A stretch of 64,000 nt of DNA from Parvularcula maris. Its GTDB lineage: Bacteria > Pseudomonadota > Alphaproteobacteria > Caulobacterales > Parvularculaceae. Numbering within the stretch: position 1 is the first letter of the stretch; every line of letters starts with the position of its first letter. The stretch spans positions 1 through 64,000 of the forward strand of contig NZ_JANIBC010000005.1 in NCBI RefSeq assembly GCF_024505085.1, read 5' to 3'. A program made the translations under genes and the position numbers. Of this stretch, positions 17,104-25,682 are shown piece after piece. Under the pieces are notes generated by a model. The model had not been told where the DNA came from. It searched no databases and was given only the letters and a program-made list of their open reading frames with translations.

Positions 17104-17541
17104 TCATGCGGCTATCTTTTCCACGGCAGAGCGAAGGTCATCGTTCAGCGGCGCAGGCCGCCGCCCCTCCCGCGCCACATAAACGTGGGTGAACTGACCT
17201 TCCGCCGCTGCCTGCTCCTCATCGTTGCGGAACAGCCCCACCCCGTAGGTCACGGAGCTGTTGCCCACCCGGTCGGCGCGCAAGCCCGCCGTCACCCGGT
17301 CGGGAAAAGCCATCTCGGCGAAGTAGTGGCACTCGGTATGGACCACGAGGCCGATCTGCTCGCCCTTATGAATGTCGAGCGCCCCCCGCTCGATCAGCCA
17401 CTGGTTCACCGCCGTGTCGAAGAGAGCGTAATGCACCACATTGTTCATATGTCCGTAGACGTCGTTGTCCGACCAGCGCGTGGTCAGCTCGACGAAGGCC
17501 TTGTAGGCATCCCTTGTCGAAGGGGCTCGCCGCTCGGCCAT
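17104..17541 (-). CDS. Hotdog-fold acyl-CoA thioesterase (4-hydroxybenzoyl-CoA thioesterase/YbgC-like)
   Basis: The 145-residue protein has the single hotdog domain of the 4HBT family. The segment RWSDNDVYGHMNNVVHYALFD holds the D...GHxNN catalytic motif, where the aspartate acts on the thioester. It hydrolyses an acyl-CoA in the cytoplasm; the acyl group is unknown. Its ATG overlaps the stop of the alcohol dehydrogenase gene by one base (TGATG), so the two are translationally coupled and lie inside the pnt operon, between pntA2 and pntB. Confidence 0.9.
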   Translation of the reverse strand: MAERRAPSTRDAYKAFVELTTRWSDNDVYGHMNNVVHYALFDTAVNQWLIERGALDIHKGEQIGLVVHTECHYFAEMAFPDRVTAGLRADRVGNSSVTYGVGLFRNDEEQAAAEGQFTHVYVAREGRRPAPLNDDLRSAVEKIAA

Positions 17542-18710
17542 CAGTAGGCCTGCTCGTAGATGAGGCGCGCATCCGCCTCGGTCATCTCGCGTGGGTTGTT
17601 CACGAGGAGGCGCGTCTGCTTCATCGCGTCGCCGGCGAGCCCGTCCAGATGTCCTCGCCCGATGCCTACCTCGCGCAGCTTGGTCGGCAGGCCCACATCC
17701 TTGGCGAGCTGGGCGAAGCGCTCGGCGAAGGCGGCGGCGGCGGCCTGGCTGCCGTCCGCCTTGGGCAGCCCTGGAAAGGCGAAGGGGGAGAGGTCGCTAT
17801 AGGCCCGCCTCGCCTCCTCGGACCCGGCGGCGTTGAAGCGCAGCACATGGGGCAGGACGAGGCTGTTGGAGAGGCCGTGGCTGACATGGAAGCGCCCGCC
17901 CAAGGGGTAGGCGAGCGCGTGCACGGCGCCCACGGGGGCGTTGGCGAAGGCCTGCCCGGCCAGCATCGCGCCGAGCAGCATCGCGCCCCTGGCCGTGATG
18001 TCACCGGGACGCTCCACCGCCGCCTCGATGTTCTGGCCTAGAAGCTGCAGCGCCTCCCTCGCCATGCTCTGGGACAGGGGGTTCTGCGCGTTCTTGGAGG
18101 TGTAGGCCTCCACCGCGTGCACCATGGCGTCGATGCCGGTGGCGGCGGTGACATGGGGGGGCAGTCCCAAGGTCAGCTCAGGGTCGAGGATCGCCGCGTC
18201 GGGAATGAGAAGCGGCGAGTTCACCCCGCGCTTCTCCTCGTCCGGCATGGTGATGATCGCGACCGGCGTCACCTCGGAGCCGGTGCCGGCGGTGGTCGGC
18301 ACCATGGCGAGGGGGAGCCTCGGACCCTTGGCGTTGCCCACCCCCCAGGCCTCGTCCAGATCCTCACCGGAACCCGCAAGCAGCGCGACGAGCTTGGCCA
18401 CGTCCATGGAGCTGCCGCCGCCGAAACCCAAGACCCCCGTGACGTTGTCGGCCTTCGCCTTCTCCACCGCCTTCATCAGCGTGCCGAGGGAGGGGTCGGC
18501 CTCGACTTCGTGGAAGATGGTCAGCTCAGCCCCCGCCTCCTGAAGGCTTCGCATGGCGGGGCCTGGCAGGCCGAGCTGCATGAGGCCGGGATCGGTGACC
18601 ATCATCACCCGCTCGCCCAACATGGGGCAGACGGTTTCGGCCAGCCTTGAGGCTGCGCCAGGGTCGAAGAGGATCGTCTTCACGGCGCGGAACGCGAACG
18701 GGCTGACCAT
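17541..18710 (-). CDS. Iron-containing alcohol dehydrogenase
   Basis: The 389-residue protein is a group III (Fe-dependent) alcohol dehydrogenase. GFGGGSSMDVAKL forms the NAD(P)-binding glycine turn, followed by PTTAGTGSEVTP. Metal ligands are expected in GIDAMVHAVEAY (Asp and His) and in GAVHALAYPLGGRFHVSHG (two His). It would interconvert a small alcohol or semialdehyde and its carbonyl form. It starts seven bases after pntA2 ends and is coupled to the thioesterase gene. Sitting within the transhydrogenase operon suggests that its NAD(P)H use is co-regulated with redox balancing, but this is inference. Confidence 0.93.
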   Translation of the reverse strand: MVSPFAFRAVKTILFDPGAASRLAETVCPMLGERVMMVTDPGLMQLGLPGPAMRSLQEAGAELTIFHEVEADPSLGTLMKAVEKAKADNVTGVLGFGGGSSMDVAKLVALLAGSGEDLDEAWGVGNAKGPRLPLAMVPTTAGTGSEVTPVAIITMPDEEKRGVNSPLLIPDAAILDPELTLGLPPHVTAATGIDAMVHAVEAYTSKNAQNPLSQSMAREALQLLGQNIEAAVERPGDITARGAMLLGAMLAGQAFANAPVGAVHALAYPLGGRFHVSHGLSNSLVLPHVLRFNAAGSEEARRAYSDLSPFAFPGLPKADGSQAAAAAFAERFAQLAKDVGLPTKLREVGIGRGHLDGLAGDAMKQTRLLVNNPREMTEADARLIYEQAY

Positions 18711-18717
18711 GCTCGCC

Positions 18718-19188
18718 TCACCCGGCCTTCTTCTTGTACATGGAAAGCATGCGGCTCGTGACCATGAAGCCGCCGACGATGTTCACCGATGCCAGCGCCA
18801 CGGCGATGACGCCGAGGGTCCGGCTGAGCCCACCTGCGGGCGACTGCGCCACATCCGCGCCCACCGCGATCAGGGCGCCGACGATGACCACCGAGCTCAC
18901 CGCGTTGGTCACCGACATGAGCGGCGTGTGAAGCGCAGGCGTCACCGACCAGACGACATAGTAGCCGACGAAGCAGGCCAGCGCGAAGGCAGCGGCCAGG
19001 TAGACGAACTCGCTGACCCCGGAAGAGTGCGCCAGGGTATCGAGCGTGTTCAACGCCTCGGTGGCCCGGTCGGCGGCGAGGTCGGCCGCCTCCGAAGCCT
19101 CGGCCAGCTCGGCGGAGGCACGGCGCAGCTCCTCGGCGGCGGCCTCGAGCTCTTCCGTGGTCTGTTCTGCGTGGGTCTCTTGCATCAT
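18718..19188 (-). CDS. pntAB: NAD(P) transhydrogenase subunit alpha part 2 (membrane)
   Basis: In alphaproteobacteria PntA is split, and this 156-residue protein is the membrane part. The N-terminal 60 residues form an Ala/Glu-rich amphipathic stretch ([20 protein letters not shown]) that is longer than usual for the family. The rest has the conserved helices [40 protein letters not shown] and the [15 protein letters not shown] end. It contributes helices to the proton channel. Nine bases separate it from pntA1 upstream, and seven from the alcohol dehydrogenase gene downstream. Confidence 0.95.
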   Translation of the reverse strand: MMQETHAEQTTEELEAAAEELRRASAELAEASEAADLAADRATEALNTLDTLAHSSGVSEFVYLAAAFALACFVGYYVVWSVTPALHTPLMSVTNAVSSVVIVGALIAVGADVAQSPAGGLSRTLGVIAVALASVNIVGGFMVTSRMLSMYKKKAG

Positions 19189-19197
19189 CGGTCTCCG

Positions 19198-20292
19198 TCA
19201 GTTCTGGAGAAAACGTTCGTGGACGACATCGCCGTCGCGGGTGAGCTGCACGCCGCGGACGATCTCGTCTTCGGGGTCGACATGGATCGCGCCCGCCTCC
19301 TTGTCGGTGATCAGGGTCACGAAGGAGAGGAAGTTGCGCGCGAGAAGGTTCGAAGCCTCGCCGGGGAGGCCGGAGAGGATGTTCCTGGGTCTGAGCACCG
19401 TGACGCCGTCCGCCTCGCCCTCGACATTGCCGCCCCTGGGGGCGGCTAGGTCCACCACCACCGAGCCGGGCTTCATCGCCGACAGCATGGCCTGGGTGAT
19501 CAGCTTCGGGGCAGGCCGTCCGGGGATCAGCGCCGTGGTGATCACCACATCCATCTTCTTGAGGTGCTCGGCGACGAGATCGCTCTGCGCCTTCTGCTGC
19601 TCGGGCGTCAGCTCGGAGGCGTAGCCCCCTTTCCCCTCGCCCGCTTCCAGCGCCTCCTTGGCGAAGACGAAGCTGGCGCCGAGGCTCTGCACCTGCTCAC
19701 CGGCCGCGGCGCGCACATCGGTCGCCGAGACCACGGCGCCCAAACGGCGTGCCGTGGCGATGGCCTGAAGCCCCGCCACCCCCGCGCCCATGACGAAGGC
19801 CTTGGCCGGGGGCACCGTGCCCGCCGCCGTCATCATCATCGGAAAGGCTCGCCGGTAGTGGCTCGCGGCATCCACAACCGCCTTGTAGCCCGCTAGGTTT
19901 GCCTGGCTGGAGAGGACGTCCATCGCCTGGGCACGCGTGATCCGGGGTAGAAGCTCGAGGGCGAAGGCGTCGATGCCGCCATGGGCAAGCGCCGCCAGCC
20001 GGTCGGGGTTGTCATAGGGGTCGAGCACGCCCACGAGCCTTGCGCCCCTGGCCACCTTGCCGAGCTGCGCCTCGTCCGGCGGCCCCGCAACCAGCACCAC
20101 ATCGGCGCCCTTGACGGCATCGGCGGAAACTTCGGCACCGGCATCGGTAAAGGCGCGGTCAGGCAGCCCCGCCTCGGCGCCGAGCCCCGGCTCGATGGCG
20201 ACATCATAGCCCAAACCCTTGAGCTTCTTGGCCGTATCGGGGGTGAGGGGGGAGCGGTTCTCGTCTGCCGCGATCATCCCTGCTAGTTTCAT
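19198..20292 (-). CDS. pntAA: NAD(P) transhydrogenase subunit alpha part 1 (NAD-binding)
   Basis: The 364-residue protein is the soluble domain I of the proton-translocating transhydrogenase, which binds NAD(H). The alanine-dehydrogenase-like N-terminal region is followed by the Rossmann motif KAFVMGAGVAGLQAIATARRLGA with the downstream acidic residue in SATDVR. ALIPGRPAPKLI and GSVVVDLAAPRGGNVE are further family hallmarks. It is the first gene of the minus-strand operon pntA1-pntA2-ADH-thioesterase-pntB. A 203-base divergent spacer separates it from the sigma-54 response regulator. Confidence 0.96.
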   Translation of the reverse strand: MKLAGMIAADENRSPLTPDTAKKLKGLGYDVAIEPGLGAEAGLPDRAFTDAGAEVSADAVKGADVVLVAGPPDEAQLGKVARGARLVGVLDPYDNPDRLAALAHGGIDAFALELLPRITRAQAMDVLSSQANLAGYKAVVDAASHYRRAFPMMMTAAGTVPPAKAFVMGAGVAGLQAIATARRLGAVVSATDVRAAAGEQVQSLGASFVFAKEALEAGEGKGGYASELTPEQQKAQSDLVAEHLKKMDVVITTALIPGRPAPKLITQAMLSAMKPGSVVVDLAAPRGGNVEGEADGVTVLRPRNILSGLPGEASNLLARNFLSFVTLITDKEAGAIHVDPEDEIVRGVQLTRDGDVVHERFLQN

Positions 20293-20495
20293 AGGTACTC
20301 AACCTCACCGGTGCGCTGCGAAGACGTGGTCCATCGTCTCTAACGCTGCTGCGGGCCTCGCTGAAAGCACGGAGCGCAGGTGAAGTGCAGTGAAGGGGCG
20401 GCATTGCGCCTCTTCGGTGAACCCGATCTTTACGGCCTTTCCCCTAGAACCCGGCTTTCAAGGCCGCAGCCGGATACGCGGCTCGAGGGGATTTC

Positions 20496-21947
20496 ATGCC
20501 GAAGACAGTCCTGATCGCCGACGACGATCCGACCCAGCGCCGCCTGGTCCAGTCCGTGTGCGAGCGCGCCGGCTACCGGGTGAAGCTCGCCGATGGCGGC
20601 GACAGCGCCCTCGACCTTCTGCGCCGCGACAAGGCCATCGACGTCATGCTCCTCGACCTCGTCATGCCCGAGGTGGACGGCATGGCCGTTCTCGCCGAGC
20701 TGCCCTCCATCGCACCGGATCTGCCCGTCATCATGCTGACGGCCAAGGCGGGGGTCGATGTGGTAGTCGAGGCCATGCGTGCGGGCGCCTGCGACTTCTT
20801 CGTCAAACCCGCCTCGCCCGAGCGCATCACCGTGGGCATCGGCAACGCCCTCAACGTGCAGAACCTCAAATCGGAAGTCTCTCGCCGTAAGCGCAAGGAA
20901 GAGGGCTCGATGGGCTTCGGCGATGTGGTGGGCACCTCGCCCGCCTTCACGCGCTGCCTCAAGCTCGCCGAGCGTGCCGCCGCCTCCACCATTCCGATCC
21001 TCATCACCGGTGAGAGCGGCGTCGGTAAGGAGATGATCGCCCGCGCCATCCAGGGCAGCTCGGAGCGCGCAGGCGCGCCCTTCGTCACGGTCAACTGCGG
21101 CGCCATCCCCGAGAACCTTGTCGAGTCGATCCTCTTCGGCCACGAGAAGGGCGCCTTCACGGGCGCCACCTCCAAGCATGTGGGCAAGTTCCAGGAGGCG
21201 AACGGCGGCACGCTCTTCCTCGACGAGGTCGGCGAGCTGCCGCTCGACACCCAGGTCAAGCTGCTCCGCGCCCTCCAGGAGAACGAGGTCGACCCCGTCG
21301 GCTCGAAGCGCCCGGTCAAGGTGGATGTCCGGGTGATCTCGGCCACCAACCGCGACCTTCAGGACTGCGTCGCCGAGGGCAGCTTCCGCGAGGACCTCTA
21401 CTACCGCCTCAACGTGTTCCCCGTGGAGGTCCCTCCCCTGCGCCAGCGCCGCGAGGACATCCCCTCCCTGATCGAGCACTTTATCTCCCGCTACAACGCC
21501 GAGGAAGGCCGCGACGTGCAAGGGGTGGTCGCCTCGGTCATGCGCGTGCTGCAGGACCAGGACTGGCCCGGCAACGTCCGCCAGCTCGAGAACACCGTCT
21601 ACAGAGCGGTGGTCCTAGCCGAGGGCAAGCAGCTTACCGCAGGTGACTTCCCGACCATGGCTGCCATCTTCGAGGACGCCGGCCTCCCCATCGACGCTCC
21701 GTCGTCCGAGGATCAGGAACCGGCACCGCGGCCTGTCGCTTCTTCGGCCAATACCGGCGGCATCGACCTCTTCGACGAGGACGGTCACTTGCGCTCCCTC
21801 GATGCCATCGAGCGCGACCTCATCGTCGCCGCCATCGACAAGTATCGCGGCCAGATGTCCGAAGTGGCCCGCCGCCTCGGCATCGGCCGCTCCACGCTCT
21901 ACCGCAAAGTGCAGGAGCAGGGCATCGAGGTGAAACGGGCGGGGTAG
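20496..21947 (+). CDS. Sigma-54-dependent response regulator (NtrC family)
   Basis: The 483-residue protein has the three NtrC-type domains. The receiver (1-120) has DDD at 9-11, phospho-acceptor Asp54 (MLLDLVMP) and the conserved VKP. The AAA+ domain has Walker A GESGVGKE (172-179), the sigma-54 contact loop GAFTGA (219-224) and Walker B FLDE (241-244), with arginine-finger regions following. A Fis-type helix-turn-helix ends the protein (VARRLGIGRSTLYRKV). GAGGGG precedes the ATG. No partner histidine kinase lies in the window. The target operon is unknown; it is divergent from pntA1 and converges on prpC, so either could be a target, but it is not a PrpR-type sensor. Confidence 0.95.
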   Translation: MPKTVLIADDDPTQRRLVQSVCERAGYRVKLADGGDSALDLLRRDKAIDVMLLDLVMPEVDGMAVLAELPSIAPDLPVIMLTAKAGVDVVVEAMRAGACDFFVKPASPERITVGIGNALNVQNLKSEVSRRKRKEEGSMGFGDVVGTSPAFTRCLKLAERAAASTIPILITGESGVGKEMIARAIQGSSERAGAPFVTVNCGAIPENLVESILFGHEKGAFTGATSKHVGKFQEANGGTLFLDEVGELPLDTQVKLLRALQENEVDPVGSKRPVKVDVRVISATNRDLQDCVAEGSFREDLYYRLNVFPVEVPPLRQRREDIPSLIEHFISRYNAEEGRDVQGVVASVMRVLQDQDWPGNVRQLENTVYRAVVLAEGKQLTAGDFPTMAAIFEDAGLPIDAPSSEDQEPAPRPVASSANTGGIDLFDEDGHLRSLDAIERDLIVAAIDKYRGQMSEVARRLGIGRSTLYRKVQEQGIEVKRAG

Positions 21948-21960
21948 TCCCCCACTATGC

Positions 21961-22050
21961 GCTTTCCCACGGCGGCGCAAAGCGACGTCCGCGGGACCCA
22001 TCCCCTAACGATGGAGAAAAGCGCACCGTCGGGAGTTGGATCCCACGGAT
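21961..22050. repeat. Palindromic repeat type E, copy 1
   Basis: The spacer between the response regulator and prpC starts with CCCACGGCG...CGCGGGACCCATC, which resembles a block at 62251-62353 in order and sequence. It contains weak inverted repeats. Assignment to one family with the second copy is tentative. Confidence 0.5.
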
Positions 22051-22090
22051 CGCTACGCGACCGTAGGAAGGCGGACCAAGGAAACTAACT

Positions 22091-22168
22091 GTAGGGCGGA
22101 CAGGGTAGCTGGCCGCGGGATACTGGTGAAAGCGCTTCGAACGCGGTCGGCTCCGCCGCCCGCCCTAC
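22091..22168. repeat. Palindromic repeat type B, copy 1 (supplies the prpC stop codon)
   Basis: A 78-bp element that begins GTAGGGCGGACAG and ends CGCCCTAC, with an inner CTGGCCGCG / ACGCGGTCGG pair. Copies lie at 31564 and 62399. Read on the minus strand, its terminal GTAG provides the TAG stop codon of the citrate-synthase-family gene. Confidence 0.8.
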
Positions 22169-23325
22169 GACCGCTCACCAATCGGCACGAACTTCCGCTG
22201 CGCCTCGCCATTATAGGCGGAGAGCGGACGGATCAGCTTGTTGTTCTCGAGCTGCTCGATGACATGGGCGGTCCAACCGGTGATCCGGCTCATGACGAAG
22301 AGCGGGGTGAACATGGGGATGGGGAAGCCCATGAGGTAGTAGGCAGGCCCAGCTGGGAAGTCGAGATTGGGATAGATGCCCTTCGCCTCGACCATGGTGT
22401 CATCGAGGATGCGGCTCATCTCCCAGTACTTCTTGGCTTCGTCCGTGCCGGTCACTTCGACCATCTTCTGGAAGTAGTCGGTCATGGTCGGCACACGGCT
22501 GTCGCCCGAGCGGTAGACCCGGTGGCCGAAACCCATGATCTTGCGCTTCTCGGAGATCGCACCCTGCATCCACTGCTTGGCTTTGCCGGGCTCGCCGATC
22601 TCCTTCAGCATATGCATCACCGCCTCGTTGGCGCCGCCGTGGAGCGGGCCCTTGAGGGCGCCGATACCGCCAACGCAGGCGGAGTAGAGATCCGAGGTGG
22701 TAGAGCCGATCACCCTGGCGGTGAAAGTGGAGGCGTTGAAAGAATGCTCGGCATAAAGAACCATGGAGACGTCGAAGCACTTGACCACCTCGGGCGCGGG
22801 CACCTCGCCGAAGCACATGTGGAAGAAGTTCTCCGACCACGAGAGGCTGTCATCGGGCGCGATAGCGTCCTTTCCCTCACGGTGGCGGAACTCGGCGGCG
22901 ACCATCTCCGGGATCTGCGCGAACATCCGTACCGAGAGGTCGTAGAGACCTTCCTTGTCGAAGCCCGCTGACGTCATGCCGGAGCCGGTATTGGCGTCCT
23001 TGTCCTCCTGCCCCGCGAAAGAGAGCGAGGTACGGATCATATCCATCGGGTGCGCACTCTTGTTGTAGCGCCGGATCGTCTCGTGGAGGTCCTTCGAGAT
23101 ACCGCGCTCGGAACGCTCCTTCTTGCGGAACGCTTCAAGCTGGCTGGTGGTCGGCAGCTCGCCGTTCCAGATGAGGTAGGCGGTCTCCTCGAAGCTGCCG
23201 TTCACCGCCAGGTCCTGAACCGCGTAGCCCCGATAGGTCAGCGAGTTGGTCTCCGGTACCACCTTCGAGATCGCCGTGTCGTCCGCCAGGACACCGGCCA
23301 GGCCGTACTTCACCTCATCAGACAT
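22165..23325 (-). CDS. prpC: 2-methylcitrate synthase / citrate synthase
   Basis: The enzyme condenses propionyl-CoA (or acetyl-CoA) with oxaloacetate. The 386-residue protein has the citrate-synthase hallmarks LHGGANEAVM and GFGHRVYRSGDSR, with the active-site histidines. The short form (under 400 residues) is typical of PrpC and of bacterial type I citrate synthase. I call it prpC because the co-directional genes upstream encode methylisocitrate lyase and methylcitrate dehydratase. AAGGAG precedes the ATG. A 230-base gap with a type C repeat separates it from the rest of the operon, so it may also have its own promoter. The stop codon is provided by a type B repeat. Confidence 0.9.
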   Translation of the reverse strand: MSDEVKYGLAGVLADDTAISKVVPETNSLTYRGYAVQDLAVNGSFEETAYLIWNGELPTTSQLEAFRKKERSERGISKDLHETIRRYNKSAHPMDMIRTSLSFAGQEDKDANTGSGMTSAGFDKEGLYDLSVRMFAQIPEMVAAEFRHREGKDAIAPDDSLSWSENFFHMCFGEVPAPEVVKCFDVSMVLYAEHSFNASTFTARVIGSTTSDLYSACVGGIGALKGPLHGGANEAVMHMLKEIGEPGKAKQWMQGAISEKRKIMGFGHRVYRSGDSRVPTMTDYFQKMVEVTGTDEAKKYWEMSRILDDTMVEAKGIYPNLDFPAGPAYYLMGFPIPMFTPLFVMSRITGWTAHVIEQLENNKLIRPLSAYNGEAQRKFVPIGERS

Positions 23326-23426
23326 GCTCGCGCTCCTTCGTTTGTTGCAGCGCCGTTAGCAGGACGCGGGCGAGCGGGGAACCCTGCAGGCGGGGCGGTT
23401 GTCCGCCCTATCGCCCTGACGCCGCT

Positions 23427-23549
23427 ACCTCTCCCTTGGGAGAGGTCAAAACCTGACCATAGGCAGGTCTTGGGTGAGGGCGTTCGACCGTCTAAAACTG
23501 CTCGCCCCCACTCGACATCGAAGATGTCGATCTCTCCTGGAGGGAGAGA
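23427..23549. repeat. Palindromic repeat type C, copy 2
   Basis: Between the monooxygenase-like gene and prpC lies a group of hairpins: ACCTCTCCC/GGGAGAGGT, AACCTG/CAGGT, GACATCGAAGATGTC and CTCTCCTGGAGGGAGAG. The pattern matches the element upstream of pntB. Both copies sit inside an operon just before its last major gene. Confidence 0.7.
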
Positions 23550-23555
23550 TGAAGC

Positions 23556-23858
23556 TCACCGCTTGAAACTGTAGCTCCGCGTCACCTCCGCCACCTCGAC
23601 CCGGTAGTGCTCGTACCAACGCTCCCGACCCAGCTTCTGCGCGCCGAGATGCTCCGCCTCACGCTTCCAGGAGGCGGCATGGGCCTCGCTTTCCCAGGCC
23701 GAGACCGTGATGCCGAAGCCGTCCTTGTTGCGGGCGCTGTCGATGCGCAGAAAGCCGGGCATCTTCCGCGCCAGCTCGTCCATGCGCTGCGCCATCCGCC
23801 CATAGCCTTCCAGGTCGTCGCCGGTCTGCTTAGCGGTGAAGACGACAAGGACGGTCAT
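23556..23858 (-). CDS. Antibiotic-biosynthesis-monooxygenase (ABM) domain protein
   Basis: The 100-residue protein fits a single ferredoxin-like ABM domain. It starts MTVLVVFTAKQ, and GYGRMAQRMDELARKMPGFL and ITVSAWESEAHAASWKREAEH are typical, including the W-[ED]-S-x-[EA] segment. Small ABM proteins include haem-degrading and quinol monooxygenases, but many have no known reaction. It starts six bases after prpB ends, within the methylcitrate operon. A role in propionate metabolism is positional inference. Confidence 0.85.
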   Translation of the reverse strand: MTVLVVFTAKQTGDDLEGYGRMAQRMDELARKMPGFLRIDSARNKDGFGITVSAWESEAHAASWKREAEHLGAQKLGRERWYEHYRVEVAEVTRSYSFKR

Positions 23859-23864
23859 GGCTTT

Positions 23865-24776
23865 CTACTCCGTAGGCGTATCACCTACCTCGAAGTTGAA
23901 GATCGACTGGTCGAAGCGCGAGTACTCTTCGTAGCGAAGGTAGTCGTAGAGCGTCTTCCGGTGCTGCATCCGGTCCAGAAGCGCGTTCTGGTCCCCTGCT
24001 TCTAGAATGTGGTCGAGCCCGCGCTCCACCTCGCCCATGGCCAGACGGAAGGTCGTGACCGGGTAGATGACGAGGTTGAAGCCCAGATCCTCCAGCTCCT
24101 TCTTCGTCAGCAGACGGCTTTTACCGAACTCGGTCATGTTGGCGAGGATCGGCACGTCGATCGCCTCGCGGACGGCCTCGAACTCCTTCTCCGACTTCAT
24201 CGCCTCGGGGAAGATCATGTCCGCGCCTGCATCGACATAGGCCTTCATGCGGTCGATGGCCTTGTCGAGACCCTCGATGGCGCGGGCGTCGGAACGGGCG
24301 ATGACGACGAAGTTCGGATCACGCTTGGCGTCCACCGCGGCGCGGACCCGCTGCACCATGACCGACTCCTCGACGATCTCTTTGCCGTCGAGATGGCCGC
24401 AGCGTTTGGGCATCACCTGGTCTTCGATGTGACAGCCGGCGAGGCCCTTCTCCTCCAGCATACGGACGGTGCGCGCGGCGCTCATCGGCTCGCCGAAGCC
24501 CGTGTCGATGTCGATGAAGGCGGGAAGGTCCGTCACCCGCGCGATCTGCTCGCCCCTATCGGCGAACTCGCTGAGGGTGGCGATGCCGATATCGGGCAGG
24601 CACAGATCGGCGGTCAGCATGGCGCCGCCGATATAGACCGCCTCATAGCCCTTGCGCTCGATCATCTGCGCCACGAAGGGGGAGAAGGCGCCGGGCACCT
24701 GATGCAGCTTGCCGTCACTCAGTAGGCGGCGGAAGTCTTCACGTTTCTCGGCAGCGGTCTTCTTGGTAAAGAGCAC
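23865..24776 (-). CDS. prpB: 2-methylisocitrate lyase
   Basis: This enzyme cleaves 2-methylisocitrate to pyruvate and succinate, the last step of the methylcitrate cycle. The 303-residue protein has the isocitrate-lyase-superfamily motif PKRCGHLDGK with the catalytic Cys, DIDTGFG and DQVMPKRC metal-binding regions. The length fits PrpB (about 290-300) rather than the longer isocitrate lyase. The start is a GTG with AAGGAG six bases upstream, inside the end of the DUF421 gene. Confidence 0.95.
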   Translation of the reverse strand: MLFTKKTAAEKREDFRRLLSDGKLHQVPGAFSPFVAQMIERKGYEAVYIGGAMLTADLCLPDIGIATLSEFADRGEQIARVTDLPAFIDIDTGFGEPMSAARTVRMLEEKGLAGCHIEDQVMPKRCGHLDGKEIVEESVMVQRVRAAVDAKRDPNFVVIARSDARAIEGLDKAIDRMKAYVDAGADMIFPEAMKSEKEFEAVREAIDVPILANMTEFGKSRLLTKKELEDLGFNLVIYPVTTFRLAMGEVERGLDHILEAGDQNALLDRMQHRKTLYDYLRYEEYSRFDQSIFNFEVGDTPTE

Positions 24777-24779
24777 AAT

Positions 24780-25286
24780 CTACTCCTTCGCGTTGGGAAT
24801 GGAGGCCTCGTCACCGGCCTTGGATTTGGGGATAACGCTAATGGTGCCGTCGGTCTCGAGCACCATGGCCGCCACCTCGCCGATGGAGCCGAGCGAACTG
24901 TCGCGCAGCGCGCTGTCGAGTTCGGACCGCGCCACCCGCTCGTCCTTCATGGCTTTCTCGATGACCTGGCCATGGTGGAAGAGGAGCCGAGGCTCCGCCT
25001 TGATTAGCTTGTCGAACTTCTCGAACCGGCTCGACATCCATGTCAGCGCGTACTGACCGAGGATCAGCACGCCGAACGCCGCCAGCCCCTGGGCGAGGCT
25101 GGTGGACTTCGACAGCATCATGCTCGCCAGCACCGAGCCGAAGGCCACGGTGACGATGAAGTCGAACATGTTGAACTTGGACAGCGTTCTCTTGCCCGAA
25201 GCCCTCAGCAGAAGGATGATACCGACATAGCCCAGCACGCCGACGATCAGTGTATGAAGTATGGGTTGCCACCCTCCGAACAGCAT
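24780..25286 (-). CDS. DUF421/YetF-family membrane protein
   Basis: The 168-residue protein matches the YetF family: two to three membrane helices (LHTLIVGVLGYVGIILLL, FIVTVAFGSVLASMML, GLAAFGVLILGQYAL) around the hallmark RASGKRTLSKFNMFDFIVT, then a cytoplasmic alpha/beta domain that starts near EPRLLFHHG. The family function is not established. Its ATG directly follows the TAG of the VOC gene, and prpB starts three bases after its end. Its presence inside a methylcitrate operon is unusual. Confidence 0.88.
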   Translation of the reverse strand: MLFGGWQPILHTLIVGVLGYVGIILLLRASGKRTLSKFNMFDFIVTVAFGSVLASMMLSKSTSLAQGLAAFGVLILGQYALTWMSSRFEKFDKLIKAEPRLLFHHGQVIEKAMKDERVARSELDSALRDSSLGSIGEVAAMVLETDGTISVIPKSKAGDEASIPNAKE

Positions 25287-25673
25287 CTAGCCCTCGCTTC
25301 CATGGCAGAAGAAATTCAGCTTGTTGCCGTCGAGGTCGCGCACATAGGCGCAGGTGACAGCGCCCTTCAGCCTCGGTCCGGGCGGGCCGTCACAGATCGC
25401 ACCCAGCTCGATGGCTTTGTCGTAGAGAGCCTTGGCCTGGGCGGGGTCGCTCGCCTCGATAGCTGCCATGATGCCGCTGCCGGGATGGGCCTCGCCGCCC
25501 TCATACGGCTCGGCCACGCCGAAGCGCCAGACGCCTTCTTCCGTGCCGAAGCCTACATAGCGGCCGTCATAGCGCTCGAACGTCTCCCTCACGCCGATCA
25601 GGGCGAAGAGCTCGCGGTAGAAGCCGCGAGCCCTCTCCAGATCGTTGGTGCCGACGGTGACGTAGGCGAGCAT
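25287..25673 (-). CDS. VOC (glyoxalase/dioxygenase-fold) family protein
   Basis: The 128-residue protein has the vicinal-oxygen-chelate layout: it starts LAYVTVGTNDLERARGFYRELF and ends AYVRDLDGNKLNFFCHG, where the family has metal ligands near the end. The N-terminal metal ligand is not obvious, so enzymatic activity is uncertain. It lies between prpD and the DUF421 gene in the methylcitrate operon. It is too short to be a typical methylmalonyl-CoA epimerase, but a distant relative with an acyl-CoA ligand is possible. Confidence 0.88.
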   Translation of the reverse strand: MLAYVTVGTNDLERARGFYRELFALIGVRETFERYDGRYVGFGTEEGVWRFGVAEPYEGGEAHPGSGIMAAIEASDPAQAKALYDKAIELGAICDGPPGPRLKGAVTCAYVRDLDGNKLNFFCHGSEG

Positions 25674-25682
25674 AGCGGGTCC

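Noticed and set aside
20430-21521. Open frame of 363 codons antisense to the sigma-54 response regulator
   Set aside because: The plus-strand gene has receiver, Walker A, GAFTGA and helix-turn-helix motifs; the antisense translation has none.
20496-21947. PrpR, the usual activator of prp operons
   Set aside because: The gene has a phosphorylatable receiver domain rather than the PrpR N-terminal sensor, and it is not divergent from the prp operon.
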